A stretch of DNA of 64,000 nt from Nemertoderma westbladi (GCA_032718475.1 JAUCBJ010008647.1:1-64000); one strand, 5' to 3'; shown: positions 36,514 through 49,143, counted from the first letter of the stretch. Numbers and translations: made by a program. Notes: a model not told the origin generated them from the sequence alone.

Positions 36514-37074
36514 TGTTAGCTTATTCAATTCCGCTAACACCCCACAAAGTAAGCCGTTAAGCAATATTGGGAGCACGAGGTTGATTACCCAACCTCGTGC
36601 CACCCCGACAAAGTGGGAAGGAGAAACGCACAATAGGGGTCAGGGGCCATACCCCTGACAGAGAGAGAATAGCAGGAGTGAGGGGAAACACTCCAAAGGG
36701 CGCCAACAGGGATATTAGCCAATGGGGGAAGGCACCGGCTAGGTAGTGTAACGACGGCCAAACCGTGCAATATATATTATTAGGTACCATGTTACTGTAA
36801 TCAGTTATCTCATTGTATTAGTCGGTTAGCTAGGGTAGAGCGGAGACTTCTAAGACCGTCCTCGCCTACCACCATTTTATCTGTACATACTGTAATAACT
36901 CTTTGTATTTCAACCATCTATACTGTATCCATTTTATACTGTACCCATTACATTATACATATATCGGAGAATCAATAACATCAGAACTCTTAGACTCTTT
37001 TCACATTCACACGGCGGGGACGCGTACTTATAATAACCGCGGATAAACCGGGATCCTCCTTGGATCCCGTCACA
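36514..37074 (+). mobile_element. 5' LTR of element B
   Basis: 561 bp, TG...CA, ending GGATCCCGTCACA like the LTRs at 51297-51873 and 52039-52630. It contains TTAAGCAATATTGGGAGCAC, GCAATATATATTATTAGG (TATA-like) and CACGGCGGGGACGCG. The bases that follow (GTCTTAGAATTCCAGCC) do not start with TGG, so the primer site is not the standard type or cannot be recognised. Confidence 0.85.
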
Positions 37075-38966
37075 GTCTTAGAATTCCAGCCAGCTACCGA
37101 TCTAAAGTAAAAGATGAGCGACGTAACGCCAACGCGGACCCCGGACGAAGAACTAACGATCCGCGAGGCCGCGACCAGACGGTATAGGCCTACGACGCCG
37201 GACCCATCGGAAACGGGTCATCCGGCAGTTCAGGATGAGGGGGGCCATCTGGAGCCAGAAGTCGAGTCGAGAGGAGGGGGAGTCGAGTTGAGAGAAGGTG
37301 AGGGCGAGTTGGAAGGAGAAAGAGACGAGTCGACACACGACGACGGTCGACATGCCAATGTCGCCGGCCAGCCACAGGCCGAGGGCGACGGACGGCCCAC
37401 CGGGACAGCAACGGTGGGGCCGCCGGTACGACGTCGGACCCGGAGAGATGGAGGAGAGGTCGGCGACGAGGACGTCGGGGTTTCTGATCGACTTCGATGG
37501 GCCTACAACGCGACCCGGAAGATACTTAAGGAGGCCAAGGAGGGGGCGAGGATAGACGAGGTAAAGTTGACAAAAGGACTAGGTGAGTCGGATAAACATT
37601 TTAGTTATCTAATGCGCTTCGGGCAGAGAGAACTGGCCAAGGAGAGAGTGAGAGGGGTTGCCGAGGAACTGTGTGATTTATGGCGGTGTAGGGGTATGCA
37701 ACCTAGCGTAGTGTACATAGGGCCATACTTAGTCGATGCCCGGGGTATAAAATTAGTGGGTTGGAGGAGACCTGAGGAGGGCGAATCCGAGGTTAACCCC
37801 GAGGATTCGGTCTCATCGGTCGGAGGGAATTCCAGTTCCGGGAGGCGGGGGAGAGTTAGTAGGACGGGAAGGTGGAGGGAATCCGTCACAACCGATAAGT
37901 CTGCTACATCCTCCGTAAAAGGAAGACGGGTGAGGGAAATAAACGCGGTGTACCATCTCGATCTGATAGCGCAGGGCCAGAGAGAGGTAGAGAGACAGTT
38001 AGAGGAGGGGAAAGCGCTATTAGAGAAAGAGATGGAACTGATTAAAGAGACCGGAGAGAGGGCCGAGAGAGCCGCGAGAAGCTTTAGGGAGAGTGAGGAA
38101 ATAGGGAGGAAGGAACAAGAGGAGCGTGAGGCGAGAGAGGAAAGTGAGCGTAAAGAGCGCAAGGCTGAACGTAAAGAGCGCGAGGCGAGAGAGGATAAGG
38201 AGCGTAGGGAGTGTGAGGCGAGAGAGGAAAGTGAGCGTAAAGAGCGCAAGGCGGAACGTAAAGAGCGCGAGGCGAGACGAACGGAGAGAATTGAGAGAGA
38301 GAAAGAACTGGCCGAACAGAGCGCGCGGGAGAGTCGGGAAATGATAGCAGACGGGAGGCGTATGCGGGATGGTTTACATGCCCGCCTAGGGGGGTTAATT
38401 CAGTACCAAACCAGACAGCAGCGCATACTGAAATTGGCGCGATTGGGGTTGTCAGAGAGTGAGGCTGGGTCGAGTGCTTTCGAGGAGCCAAGGGCCGAGG
38501 AAACATTTATTAATACCCCACTTACAGGAACCGCACGACAGACCCGAGACTGGTGTAACCGTACGGGCGGGGGGGGGGGGGGGGGGGGGGGTAATAATAA
38601 TACAACAGTAGACGACGTTAATATTAATAGTACCGTATTGGATAACTCTAACCAAACTTTTATTGCAGGAAATATTTTACCTAGTAGTAGTAATTTAAAT
38701 TTAAATCCGAATGATTCTAATATTAATGTAGGAAATAATTATAATATTAATGTAGTTACGCAAAATAATCCAAATAATCTAAATAATAATCTGAATTCGA
38801 ATTTACAAGATAATTCAAGTAACGCAATTGCGCAAAATAATTCGAATAACTTTATTTTGAATGAACAAAATAATTCCGTTTCTAATTTGGGTGCACAAAA
38901 TAATTTAACTGGGGTGGAGGATTTAATTGATTTAACCAATAACGGTACCTGTGGTGCTATTAATGT
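36514..38966 (+). mobile_element. BEL/Pao element B, 5' LTR and partial gag
   Basis: The element starts at TGTTAGCTTATTCAATTCC in satellite DNA. It has one full LTR and the first 617 or so codons of gag, then changes to satellite in the middle of the reading frame at about 38966. Protease, pol and the 3' LTR are missing. It is the same family as D (LTR and gag text align) and faces the opposite way. Confidence 0.85.
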
Positions 38967-38982
38967 CACCTGTAATAATTAG
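37114..38982 (+). CDS. Gag N-terminal part, element B (truncated)
   Basis: The frame of 622 codons starts at ATG 37114, 39 bp after the LTR. Residues 1-130 are acidic and Arg-rich. A unique globular stretch follows at about 140-230 (WAYNATRKILKEAKEG, SVVYIGPYLVDARG). Residues 310-450 are a charged coiled coil of EREAREESERKERK units. A poly-Gly run coded by 23 consecutive G (38569-38591) comes next, then an Asn-rich prion-like tail (AT-rich codons, mostly AAT). The last few codons and the TAG come from satellite DNA. The capsid core, knuckle and protease are absent. Confidence 0.8.
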   Translation: MSDVTPTRTPDEELTIREAATRRYRPTTPDPSETGHPAVQDEGGHLEPEVESRGGGVELREGEGELEGERDESTHDDGRHANVAGQPQAEGDGRPTGTATVGPPVRRRTRRDGGEVGDEDVGVSDRLRWAYNATRKILKEAKEGARIDEVKLTKGLGESDKHFSYLMRFGQRELAKERVRGVAEELCDLWRCRGMQPSVVYIGPYLVDARGIKLVGWRRPEEGESEVNPEDSVSSVGGNSSSGRRGRVSRTGRWRESVTTDKSATSSVKGRRVREINAVYHLDLIAQGQREVERQLEEGKALLEKEMELIKETGERAERAARSFRESEEIGRKEQEEREAREESERKERKAERKEREAREDKERRECEAREESERKERKAERKEREARRTERIEREKELAEQSARESREMIADGRRMRDGLHARLGGLIQYQTRQQRILKLARLGLSESEAGSSAFEEPRAEETFINTPLTGTARQTRDWCNRTGGGGGGGGGNNNTTVDDVNINSTVLDNSNQTFIAGNILPSSSNLNLNPNDSNINVGNNYNINVVTQNNPNNLNNNLNSNLQDNSSNAIAQNNSNNFILNEQNNSVSNLGAQNNLTGVEDLIDLTNNGTCGAINVTCNN

Positions 38983-41900
38983 TAAATAATAACAGACAGA
39001 AAGACAGTCACCTGTAATAATTAGTAAACAATAACAGACAGAAGGACAGTCACCTGTAATAATTAGTAAACAATAACAGACAGAAAGACAGTCACCTGTA
39101 ATAATTAGTAAATAATAACAGACAGAAAGACAGTCACCTGTAATAATTAGTAAACAATAACAGACAGAAGGACAGTCACCTGTAATAATTAGTAAACAAT
39201 AACAGACAGAAGGACAGTCACCTGTAATAATTAGTAAACAATAACAGACAGAAGGACATTCACCTGTAATAATTAGTAAACAATAACAGACAGAAGGACA
39301 GTCACCTGTAATAATTAGTAAATAATAACAGACAGAAGGACAGTCACCTGTAATAATTAGTAAACAATAACAGACAGAAGGACAGTCACCTGTAATAATT
39401 AGTAAATAATAACAGACAGAAAGACAGTCACCTGTAATAATTAGTAAACAATAACAGACAGAAAGACAGTCACCCGTAATAATTAGTAAACAATAACAGA
39501 CAGAAGGACAGTCACCTGTAATAATTAGTAAACAATAACAGACAGAAGGACAGTCACCTGTAATAATTAGTAAATAATAACAGACAGAAGGACAGTCACC
39601 TGTAATAATTAGTAAATAATAACAGACAGAAAGACAGTCACCTGTAATAATTAGTAAACAATAACAGACAGAAAGACAGTCACCTGTAATAATTAGTAAA
39701 CAATAACAGACAGAAGGACAGTCACCTGTAATAATTAGTAAACAATAACAGACAGAAGGACAGTCACCTGTACTAATTAGTAAACAATAACAGACAGAAA
39801 GACAGTCACCTGTAATAATTAGTAAACAATAACAGACAGAAAGACAGTCACCTGTAATAATTAGTAAATAATAACAGACAGAAGGACAGTCACCTGTAAT
39901 AAGTAGTAAACAATAACAGACAGAAGGACAGTCACCTGTAATAATTAGTAAACAATAACAGACAGAAGGACAGTCACCTGTAATAATTAGTAAACAATAA
40001 CAGACAGAAGGACAGTCACCTGTAATAATTAGTAAATAATAACAGACAGAAAGACAGTCACCTGTAATAATTAGTAAACAATAACAGACAGAAAGACAGT
40101 CACCTGTAATAATTAGTAAACAATAACAGACAGAAGGACAGTCACCTGTAATAATTAGTAAACAATAACAGACAGAAGGACAGTCACCTGTAATAATTAG
40201 TAAACAATAACAGACAGAAGGAAATAACAGACAGAAGGACAGTCACCTGTAATAATTAGTAAACAATAACAGACAGAAGGACAGTCACCTGTAATAATTA
40301 GTAAATAATAACAGACAGAAAGACAGTCACCTGTAATAATTAGTAAACAATAACAGACAGAAGGACAGTCACCTGTAATAATTAGTAAACAATAACAGAC
40401 AGAAGGACAGTCACCTGTAATAATTAGTAAACAATAACAGACAGAAGGACAGTCACCTGTAATAATTAGTAAACAATAACAGACAGAAGGACAGTCACCT
40501 GTAATAATTAGTAAACAATAACAGACAGAAGGACAGTCACCTGTAATAATTAGTAAACAATAACAGACAGAAGGACAGTCACCTGTAATAATTAGTAAAC
40601 AATAACAGACAGAAGGACAGTCACCTGTAATAATTAGTAAATAATAGCAGACAGAAGGACAGTCACCTGTAATAATTAGTAAACAATAACAGACAGAAGG
40701 ACAGTCACCTGTAATAATTAGTAAACAATAACAGACAGAAGGACAGTCACCTGTAATAATTAGTAAATAATAACAGACAGAAAGACAGTCACCTGTAATA
40801 ATTAGTAAACAATAACAGACAGAAAGACAGTCACCTGTAATAATTAGTAAACAATAACAGACAGAAGGACAGTCACCTGTAATAATTAGTAAACAATAAC
40901 AGACAGAAGGACAGTCACCTGTAATAATTAGTAAACAATAACCTACAGAAGTACAGTCACCTCGCCTGTACCAATTAGTAAACAATAACAGACAGAAGGA
41001 CAGTCACCTGTAATAATTAGTAAATAATAACAGACAGAAAGACAGTCACCTGTAATAATTAGTAAACAATAACAGATAGAAGGACAGTCACCTGTAATAA
41101 TTAGTAAACAATAACAGACAGAAGGACAGTCACCTGTAATAATTAGTAAACAATAACAGACAGAAGGACAGTCACCTGTAATAATTAGTAAACAATAACA
41201 GACAGAAGGACAGTCACCTGTAATAATTAGTAAATAATAACAGACAGAAGGACAGTCACCTGTAATAATTAGTAAACAATAACCTACAGAAGTACAGTCA
41301 CCTGTAATAATTAGTAAATAATAACAGACAGAAGGACAGTCACCTGTAATAATTAGTAAATAATAACAGACAGAAAGACAGTCACCTGTAATAATTAGTA
41401 AATAATAACAGACAGAAAGACAGTCACCTGTAATAATTAGTAAATAATAACAGACAGAAAGACAGTCACCTGTAATAATTAGTAAATAATAACAGACAGA
41501 AAGACGGTCACCTGTAATAATTAGTAAACAATAACAGACAGAAGGACGTCACCTGTAATAATTAGTAAAAAATAACAGACAGAAGGACAGTCACCTGTAA
41601 TAATTAGTAAATAATAACAGACAGAAGGACAGTCACCTGTAATAATTAGTAAATAATAACAGACAGAAAGACAGTCACCTGTAATAATTAGTAAATAATA
41701 ACAGACAGAAAGACAGTCACCTGTAATAATTAGTAAATAATAACAGACAGAAAGACAGTCACCTGTAATAATTAGTAAACAATAACAGACAGAAGGACAG
41801 TCACCTGTAATAAATAGTAAACAATAACAGACAGAAGGACAGTCACCTGTAATAATTAGTAAACAATAACAGACAGGAGGACAGTCACCTGTAATAATTA

Positions 41901-44900
41901 GTAAACAATAACAGACAGAAGGACAGTCACCTGTAATAATTAGTAAACAATAACAGACTGAAGGACAGTCACCTGTAATAATTAGTAAACAATAACAGAC
42001 AGAAGGACAGTCACCTGTAATAATTAGTAAATAATAACAGACAGAAAGACAGTCACCTGTAATAATTAGTAAACAATAACAGACAGAAGGACAGTCACCT
42101 GTAATAATTAGTAAACAATAACAGACAGAAGGACAGTCACCTGTAATAATTAGTAAACAATAACAGACAGAAGGACAGTCACCTGTAATAATTAGTAAAC
42201 AATAACAGACAGAAGGACAGTCACCTGTAATAATTAGTAAATAATAACAGACAGAAAGACAGTCACCTGTAATAATTAGTAAATAATAACCTATAATTAG
42301 TAAACAATAACAGACAGAAGGACAGTCACCTGTAATAATTAGTAAATAATAACAGACAGAAGGACAGTCACCTGTAATAATTAGTAAACAATAACCTACA
42401 GAAGTACAGTCACCTCGCCTGTAATAATTAGTAAACAATAACAGACAGAAGGACAGTCACCTGTAATAATTAGTAAATAATAACAGACAGAAAGACAGTC
42501 CCTGTAATAATTAGTAAACAATAACAGATAGAAGGACAGTCACCTGTAATAATTAGTAAACAATAACAGACAGAAGGACAGTCACCTGTAATAATTAGTA
42601 AATAATAACTGACAGAAAGACAGTCACCTGTAATAATTAGTAAACAATAACAGATAGAGGGACAGTCACCTGTAATAATTAGTAAACAATAACAGACAGA
42701 AGGACAGTCACCTGTAATAATTAGTAAATAATAACTGACAGAAAGACAGTCACCTGTAATAATTAGTAAACAATAACAGATAGAGGGACAGTCACCTGTA
42801 ATAATTAGTAAACAATAACAGACAGAAGGACAGTCACCTGTAATAATTAGTAAACAATAACAGACAGAAGGACAGTCACCTGTAATAATTAGTAAACAAT
42901 AACCTACAGAAGTACAGTCACCTCGCCTGTAATAATTAGTAAACAATAACAGACAGAAGGACAGTCACCTGTAATAATTAGTAAATAATAACAGACAGAA
43001 AGACAGTCCCTGTAATAATTAGTAAACAATAACAGATAGAAGGACAGTCACCTGTAATAATTAGTAAACAATAACAGATAGAAGGACAGTCACCTGTAAT
43101 AATTAGTAAATAATAACAGATAGAAGGACAGTCACCTGTAATAATTAGTAAATAATAACAGACAGAAGGACAGTCACCTGTAATAATTAGTAAACAATAA
43201 CAGACAGAAGGACAGTCACCTGTAATAATTAGTAAACAATAACAGACAGAAGGACAGTCACCTGTAATAATTAGTAAACAATAACAGACAGAAGGACAGT
43301 CACCTGTAATAATTAGTAAACAATAACAGACAGAAGGAAATAACAGACAGAAGGACAGTCACCTGTAATAATTAGTAAACAATAACAGACAGAAGGACAG
43401 TCACCTGTAATAATTAGTAAATAATAACAGACAGAAAGACAGTCACCTGTAATAATTAGTAAACAATAACAGACAGAAGGACAGTCACCTGTAATAATTA
43501 GTAAACAATAACAGACAGAAGGACAGTCACCTGTAATAATTAGTAAACAATAACAGACAGAAGGACAGTCACCTGTAATAATTAGTAAACAATAACAGAC
43601 AGAAGGACAGTCACCTGTAATAATTAGTAAACAATAACAGACAGAAGGACAGTCACCTGTAATAATTAGTAAACAATAACAGACAGAAGGACAGTCACCT
43701 GTAATAATTAGTAAACAATAACAGACAGAAGGACAGTCACCTGTAATAATTAGTAAATAATAGCAGACAGAAGGACAGTCACCTGTAATAATTAGTAAAC
43801 AATAACAGACAGAAGGACAGTCACCTGTAATAATTAGTAAACAATAACAGACAGAAGGACAGTCACCTGTAATAATTAGTAAATAATAACAGACAGAAAG
43901 ACAGTCACCTGTAATAATTAGTAAACAATAACAGACAGAAAGACAGTCACCTGTAATAATTAGTAAACAATAACAGACAGAATGACAGTCACCTGTAATA
44001 ATTAGTAAACAATAACAGACAGAAGGACAGTCACCTGTAATAATTAGTAAACAATAACCTACAGAAGTACAGTCACCTCGCCTGTACCAATTAGTAAACA
44101 ATAACAGACAGAAGGACAGTCACCTGTAATAATTAGTAAATAATAACAGACAGAAAGACAGTCACCTGTAATAATTAGTAAACAATAACAGATAGAAGGA
44201 CAGTCACCTGTAATAATTAGTAAACAATAACAGACAGAAGGACAGTCACCTGTAATAATTAGTAAACAATAACAGACAGAAGGACAGTCACCTGTAATAA
44301 TTAGTAAACAATAACAGACAGAAGGACAGTCACCTGTAATAATTAGTAAATAATAACAGACAGAAGGACAGTCACCTGTAATAATTAGTAAACAATAACC
44401 TACAGAAGTACAGTCACCTGTAATAATTAGTAAATAATAACAGACAGAAGGACAGTCACCTGTAATAATTAGTAAATAATAACAGACAGAAAGACAGTCA
44501 CCTGTAATAATTAGTAAATAATAACAGACAGAAAGACAGTCACCTGTAATAATTAGTAAATAATAACAGACAGAAAGACAGTCACCTGTAATAATTAGTA
44601 AATAATAACAGACAGAAAGACGGTCACCTGTAATAATTAGTAAACAATAACAGACAGAAGGACGTCACCTGTAATAATTAGTAAAAAATAACAGACAGAA
44701 GGACAGTCACCTGTAATAATTAGTAAATAATAACAGACAGAAGGACAGTCACCTGTAATAATTAGTAAATAATAACAGACAGAAAGACAGTCACCTGTAA
44801 TAATTAGTAAATAATAACAGACAGAAAGACAGTCACCTGTAATAATTAGTAAATAATAACAGACAGAAAGACAGTCACCTGTAATAATTAGTAAACAATA

Positions 44901-46563
44901 ACAGACAGAAGGACAGTCACCTGTAATAAATAGTAAACAATAACAGACAGAAGGACAGTCACCTGTAATAATTAGTAAACAATAACAGACAGGAGGACAG
45001 TCACCTGTAATAATTAGTAAACAATAACAGACAGAAGGACAGTCACCTGTAATAATTAGTAAACAATAACAGACTGAAGGACAGTCACCTGTAATAATTA
45101 GTAAACAATAACAGACAGAAGGACAGTCACCTGTAATAATTAGTAAATAATAACAGACAGAAAGACAGTCACCTGTAATAATTAGTAAACAATAACAGAC
45201 AGAAGGACAGTCACCTGTAATAATTAGTAAACAATAACAGACAGAAGGACAGTCACCTGTAATAATTAGTAAACAATAACAGACAGAAGGACAGTCACCT
45301 GTAATAATTAGTAAACAATAACAGACAGAAGGACAGTCACCTGTAATAATTAGTAAATAATAACAGACAGAAAGACAGTCACCTGTAATAATTAGTAAAT
45401 AATAACCTATAATTAGTAAACAATAACAGACAGAAGGACAGTCACCTGTAATAATTAGTAAATAATAACAGACAGAAGGACAGTCACCTGTAATAATTAG
45501 TAAACAATAACCTACAGAAGTACAGTCACCTCGCCTGTAATAATTAGTAAACAATAACAGACAGAAGGACAGTCACCTGTAATAATTAGTAAATAATAAC
45601 AGACAGAAAGACAGTCCCTGTAATAATTAGTAAACAATAACAGATAGAAGGACAGTCACCTGTAATAATTAGTAAACAATAACAGACAGAAGGACAGTCA
45701 CCTGTAATAATTAGTAAATAATAACTGACAGAAAGACAGTCACCTGTAATAATTAGTAAACAATAACAGATAGAGGGACAGTCACCTGTAATAATTAGTA
45801 AACAATAACAGACAGAAGGACAGTCACCTGTAATAATTAGTAAATAATAACTGACAGAAAGACAGTCACCTGTAATAATTAGTAAACAATAACAGATAGA
45901 GGGACAGTCACCTGTAATAATTAGTAAACAATAACAGACAGAAGGACAGTCACCTGTAATAATTAGTAAACAATAACAGACAGAAGGACAGTCACCTGTA
46001 ATAATTAGTAAACAATAACCTACAGAAGTACAGTCACCTCGCCTGTAATAATTAGTAAACAATAACAGACAGAAGGACAGTCACCTGTAATAATTAGTAA
46101 ATAATAACAGACAGAAAGACAGTCCCTGTAATAATTAGTAAACAATAACAGATAGAAGGACAGTCACCTGTAATAATTAGTAAACAATAACAGATAGAAG
46201 GACAGTCACCTGTAATAATTAGTAAATAATAACAGATAGAAGGACAGTCACCTGTAATAATTAGTAAACAACAACAGACAGAAGGACAGTCACCTGTAAT
46301 AATTAGTAAATAATAACAGACAGAAAGACAGTCACCTGTAATAATTAGTAAACAATAACAGACAGAAGGACAGTCACCTGTAATAATTAGTAAATAATAA
46401 CGTACAGAAGGACAGTCACCTGTAATAATTAGTAAATAATAATAGACAGAAGGACAGTCACCTGTAATAATTAGTAAACAATAACCTATAATTAGTAAAC
46501 AATAACAGACAGAAAGACAGTCTCCTGTAATAATTAGTAAACAATAACAGACAGAAGGACAGT
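38967..46563 (-). repeat. 42-bp satellite block 4 with 3,116-bp repeat
   Basis: Mostly pure 42-bp monomers with few 63-bp units, so more homogeneous than block 3. A segment of about 3.1 kb (about 40080-43140) is repeated almost base for base at about 43196-46256, offset 3,116 bp. Shared private markers include GAAGGAAATAACAGAC at 40219/43335 and CTCGCCTGTACCAATTAG at about 40962/44078. Predicted satellite frames match with a single residue change, so the duplication is recent. Confidence 0.95.
46559..46563. repeat. Target-site duplication, left copy
   Basis: ACAGT directly before the LTR of element C. The same five bases follow its 3' LTR at 51874-51878, and uninterrupted satellite contains GGACAGTCACC at this place. 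Five bp fits BEL/Pao integration. Confidence 0.85.
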
Positions 46564-46939
46564 TGTGAGTGTATTCAATTCTGCCTCACCAACCCCCATA
46601 AAGTGGGCCAGCGAGACCCTTAAGCAATATTGGGAGCACGAGGTTGATTACCAATCAACCTTGTATCACCCCAATAAGTGGGGCAACAATAGGCCCCAAG
46701 AGGACACACACACAATGGGGGTCAGAGGTTACACCTCCGGGAGGGAGAGAGAGACAGCAGCGGGGGGAAGTACACCCAGGGAGATGGGAAGGTGACAAGT
46801 GAGTTATTAGCCAATGGGGGGAAGGCATCGGCTGAGTAGTGTAATGCGGCCAACCGGTGCAATATATTACCATGTCGGTGTATCATTCATTCACTTGTAG
46901 TAAGTCAGTTAGTTAGGACGGTACCGGAACTCTAATTAC
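46564..46939 (+). mobile_element. 5' LTR of element C, forward part
   Basis: The first 376 bp match 51297-51672 closely. The following 46 bp of the LTR (equivalent to 51675-51720) are missing. Confidence 0.85.
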
Positions 46940-47092
46940 TGTGACGGGATCCACGGAGGATCCCGGTTTATCCGGTTTCTAATCTACGCGTCCCCGCCGT
47001 GTGTGTGAAAGGTAGAAAGAGTTATTGATCGGTGTATATAGTTCCAAAGGTATAATAGTATATGATAATGGTTGTTATAATATAAGTGTACC
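46940..47092 (-). mobile_element. 5' LTR of element C, inverted end
   Basis: 153 bp beginning TGTGACGGGATCC are the reverse complement of the LTR's last 153 bp (51721-51873). The inverted piece is joined directly to gag. The primer site, leader and first part of gag are gone. Confidence 0.85.
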
Positions 47093-49143
47093 GGCAGACT
47101 GCAGGACATACTGTAGGCCTTACTGCACATACTATTATAGGCCATGCTGGGAGAGATAGAGTAGGCGATAGGGTAGTGCGAACGACGGGATTAAACCCGG
47201 AAGTCGCGGAGTACATACCGGTAGGTAGGCAAGAAGTGGGTAGGCCTATATCGGTACAGCAGCATGACTATAATACACAGGGACATAACATATATCCAGG
47301 GAAGGGGAGAGTTATTGCTGATAGATGTATGGGCCCCAATATATTAACATCAACCCCAGTACCAAACATTCCGGTGGGGGGGGGGGGGGGGGGACAGGGT
47401 GACATTCCCCCATTCCAATATCAACAATATACTCGAACAGCAACGAGAACACCTAACCCCCTGGACGAGAACAGGTCTTGCGACACGGAAATATGGAGGG
47501 GGCCGTTACCCCCAATGATATATCCGACGCAACAAGTTAGATCAACAGCAGATAGGACGAACGGATCGCACCCAACGGCAGAATCTGTACAGCATCCATC
47601 GAACCCATTGGAAGCACAGGCGATGGGAATGGCGACGCTAATCGATGCATTAAAGACCAGGATCGAGTTACCACCAGTCGAGCCATTTAAATTCGATGGA
47701 AGTAGGCCGGAAGAATACCTGCAGTTTCGGCGCATGTACAGTAACGAGATATTAAGTAAGAACTTGATGCAGGTGGAGTGCCTAAAATATCTACAGGTGT
47801 ATACAGGAGGCCCAGCATACGACATCGTGAGGCAGTACCAGAGCATCGAGGGCGGCTTCACGACAGCATGGCGGGCGCTAGACAGGGAATACGGACACCC
47901 GGCCAAGATCATCCGGCAAACCCTGAGAGGTATAACATCGGGTGGCCTACAGGACAACCCCGTTAGCATAAAGACCTTTGCGAACAAGGTCGAGAAGGCG
48001 TTAATCGTGTTAAAGACGCTAGACGCGCCATACGAACTCAACGCATCTAATAACATCACCACAATAGCGCAGGCACTGCCGATCTGGCTGCGGAGCAAGT
48101 GGAGGAAGATCGCCTTCTCCACTCGAGAGAAGAAAGGTGCGGAGCCGGGGCTGGAGGAAATGTCAAACTTCCTCAACTACGAAGCCGAGTTGATAACAGA
48201 CCCAGTCTATAGTGAGGATAGTTTGGGGAAGGCGCCAAAGACCGAATACAACAGGCCTGGACCCGAACATAATCCGACAGATCCATTCTCGAGAGTAAGA
48301 CAGTCGCTACCACACGCGGCCACACAGGGGGCTACAAGCCCACAGTTAGCTGGGAGTAGGGCCACACCGTGGCAGGGACAGAAAGAAAATAACACCATAA
48401 ATAAACATAATCCCAATATACCCAGTAGGCCGAGTACAGATAACCAAAACACTAAATCGGTAGATATAAACCTACGCGCAATACGTGAAGGACTATATAG
48501 GGAACGCTATAATCCAGGATTCAAATTTCAATTACATCGGGACGGAACCCATAAGACCATGAGTTCTAAGCACTGGCAAGCGTTGCCCAAACAAGATCGT
48601 ATAGCCTACACAGACGCAAATGGACTATGTCATCGATGTGTGGTAGAAGGACACAGATCCGGAGAGTGTAGAGAAACAGCGACAGGAGATAACGAGACTG
48701 GAGGCCAAACAATGGCTACAAGCACGACAGTGGCAAGAAAGAAGAGAAAAGTACTACTCGGGGTAGTACTGGTGAAGATATCAGGAGAGGGCGGTCGATC
48801 AGTAACGACATTAATGCTGGTCGACAGCGGAGCAGCCTTCACGCTGGTGGAGAACTGGGTGGCCGAAGAGATAGGGCTAAAGACGAGGCCGAATAGAATG
48901 GCGGTAACCACCGTCTCAAGTAAGGATGAGGTCCTGGAGATGAGGACGGGACGGTGCAGGATATCAGCGATTGCACCGGGATGCAACTATGGGGCGACGA
49001 TCGACCCCATCCATGTGATAGAATCGATAAACATCAACGCCAGGCGACCAACCAACATCGAAGTCGAACAATATACAGTACATTCCTGGACGGTATCGAT
49101 TTCTCAATACCAGAGGTGGACGTTAGGAAGGTATCCATTATAG
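47086..49143 (+). CDS. Gag-protease, element C (N-terminus lost)
   Basis: The open frame begins at a GTG in the inverted LTR piece, so its start is artificial. Homology with D starts at about codon 4. It contains a poly-Gly run (18 G, 47376-47393), the DUF1759-like core (PVEPFKFDGSRPEEYLQF; about residues 195-370), a CX2CX4HX4C knuckle (CHRCVVEGHRSGEC) and an aspartic protease with LMLVDSGAAFTLVE. It leaves the proper frame at about 49078, where about five extra bases relative to D cause a shift and an early stop. Confidence 0.75.
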   Translation: MYRQTAGHTVGLTAHTIIGHAGRDRVGDRVVRTTGLNPEVAEYIPVGRQEVGRPISVQQHDYNTQGHNIYPGKGRVIADRCMGPNILTSTPVPNIPVGGGGGGQGDIPPFQYQQYTRTATRTPNPLDENRSCDTEIWRGPLPPMIYPTQQVRSTADRTNGSHPTAESVQHPSNPLEAQAMGMATLIDALKTRIELPPVEPFKFDGSRPEEYLQFRRMYSNEILSKNLMQVECLKYLQVYTGGPAYDIVRQYQSIEGGFTTAWRALDREYGHPAKIIRQTLRGITSGGLQDNPVSIKTFANKVEKALIVLKTLDAPYELNASNNITTIAQALPIWLRSKWRKIAFSTREKKGAEPGLEEMSNFLNYEAELITDPVYSEDSLGKAPKTEYNRPGPEHNPTDPFSRVRQSLPHAATQGATSPQLAGSRATPWQGQKENNTINKHNPNIPSRPSTDNQNTKSVDINLRAIREGLYRERYNPGFKFQLHRDGTHKTMSSKHWQALPKQDRIAYTDANGLCHRCVVEGHRSGECRETATGDNETGGQTMATSTTVARKKRKVLLGVVLVKISGEGGRSVTTLMLVDSGAAFTLVENWVAEEIGLKTRPNRMAVTTVSSKDEVLEMRTGRCRISAIAPGCNYGATIDPIHVIESININARRPTNIEVEQYTVHSWTVSISQYQRWTLGRYPL

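Noticed and set aside
19125-46563. CRISPR array
   Set aside because: There are no unique spacers; the whole 42-bp unit repeats, and the DNA is eukaryotic.
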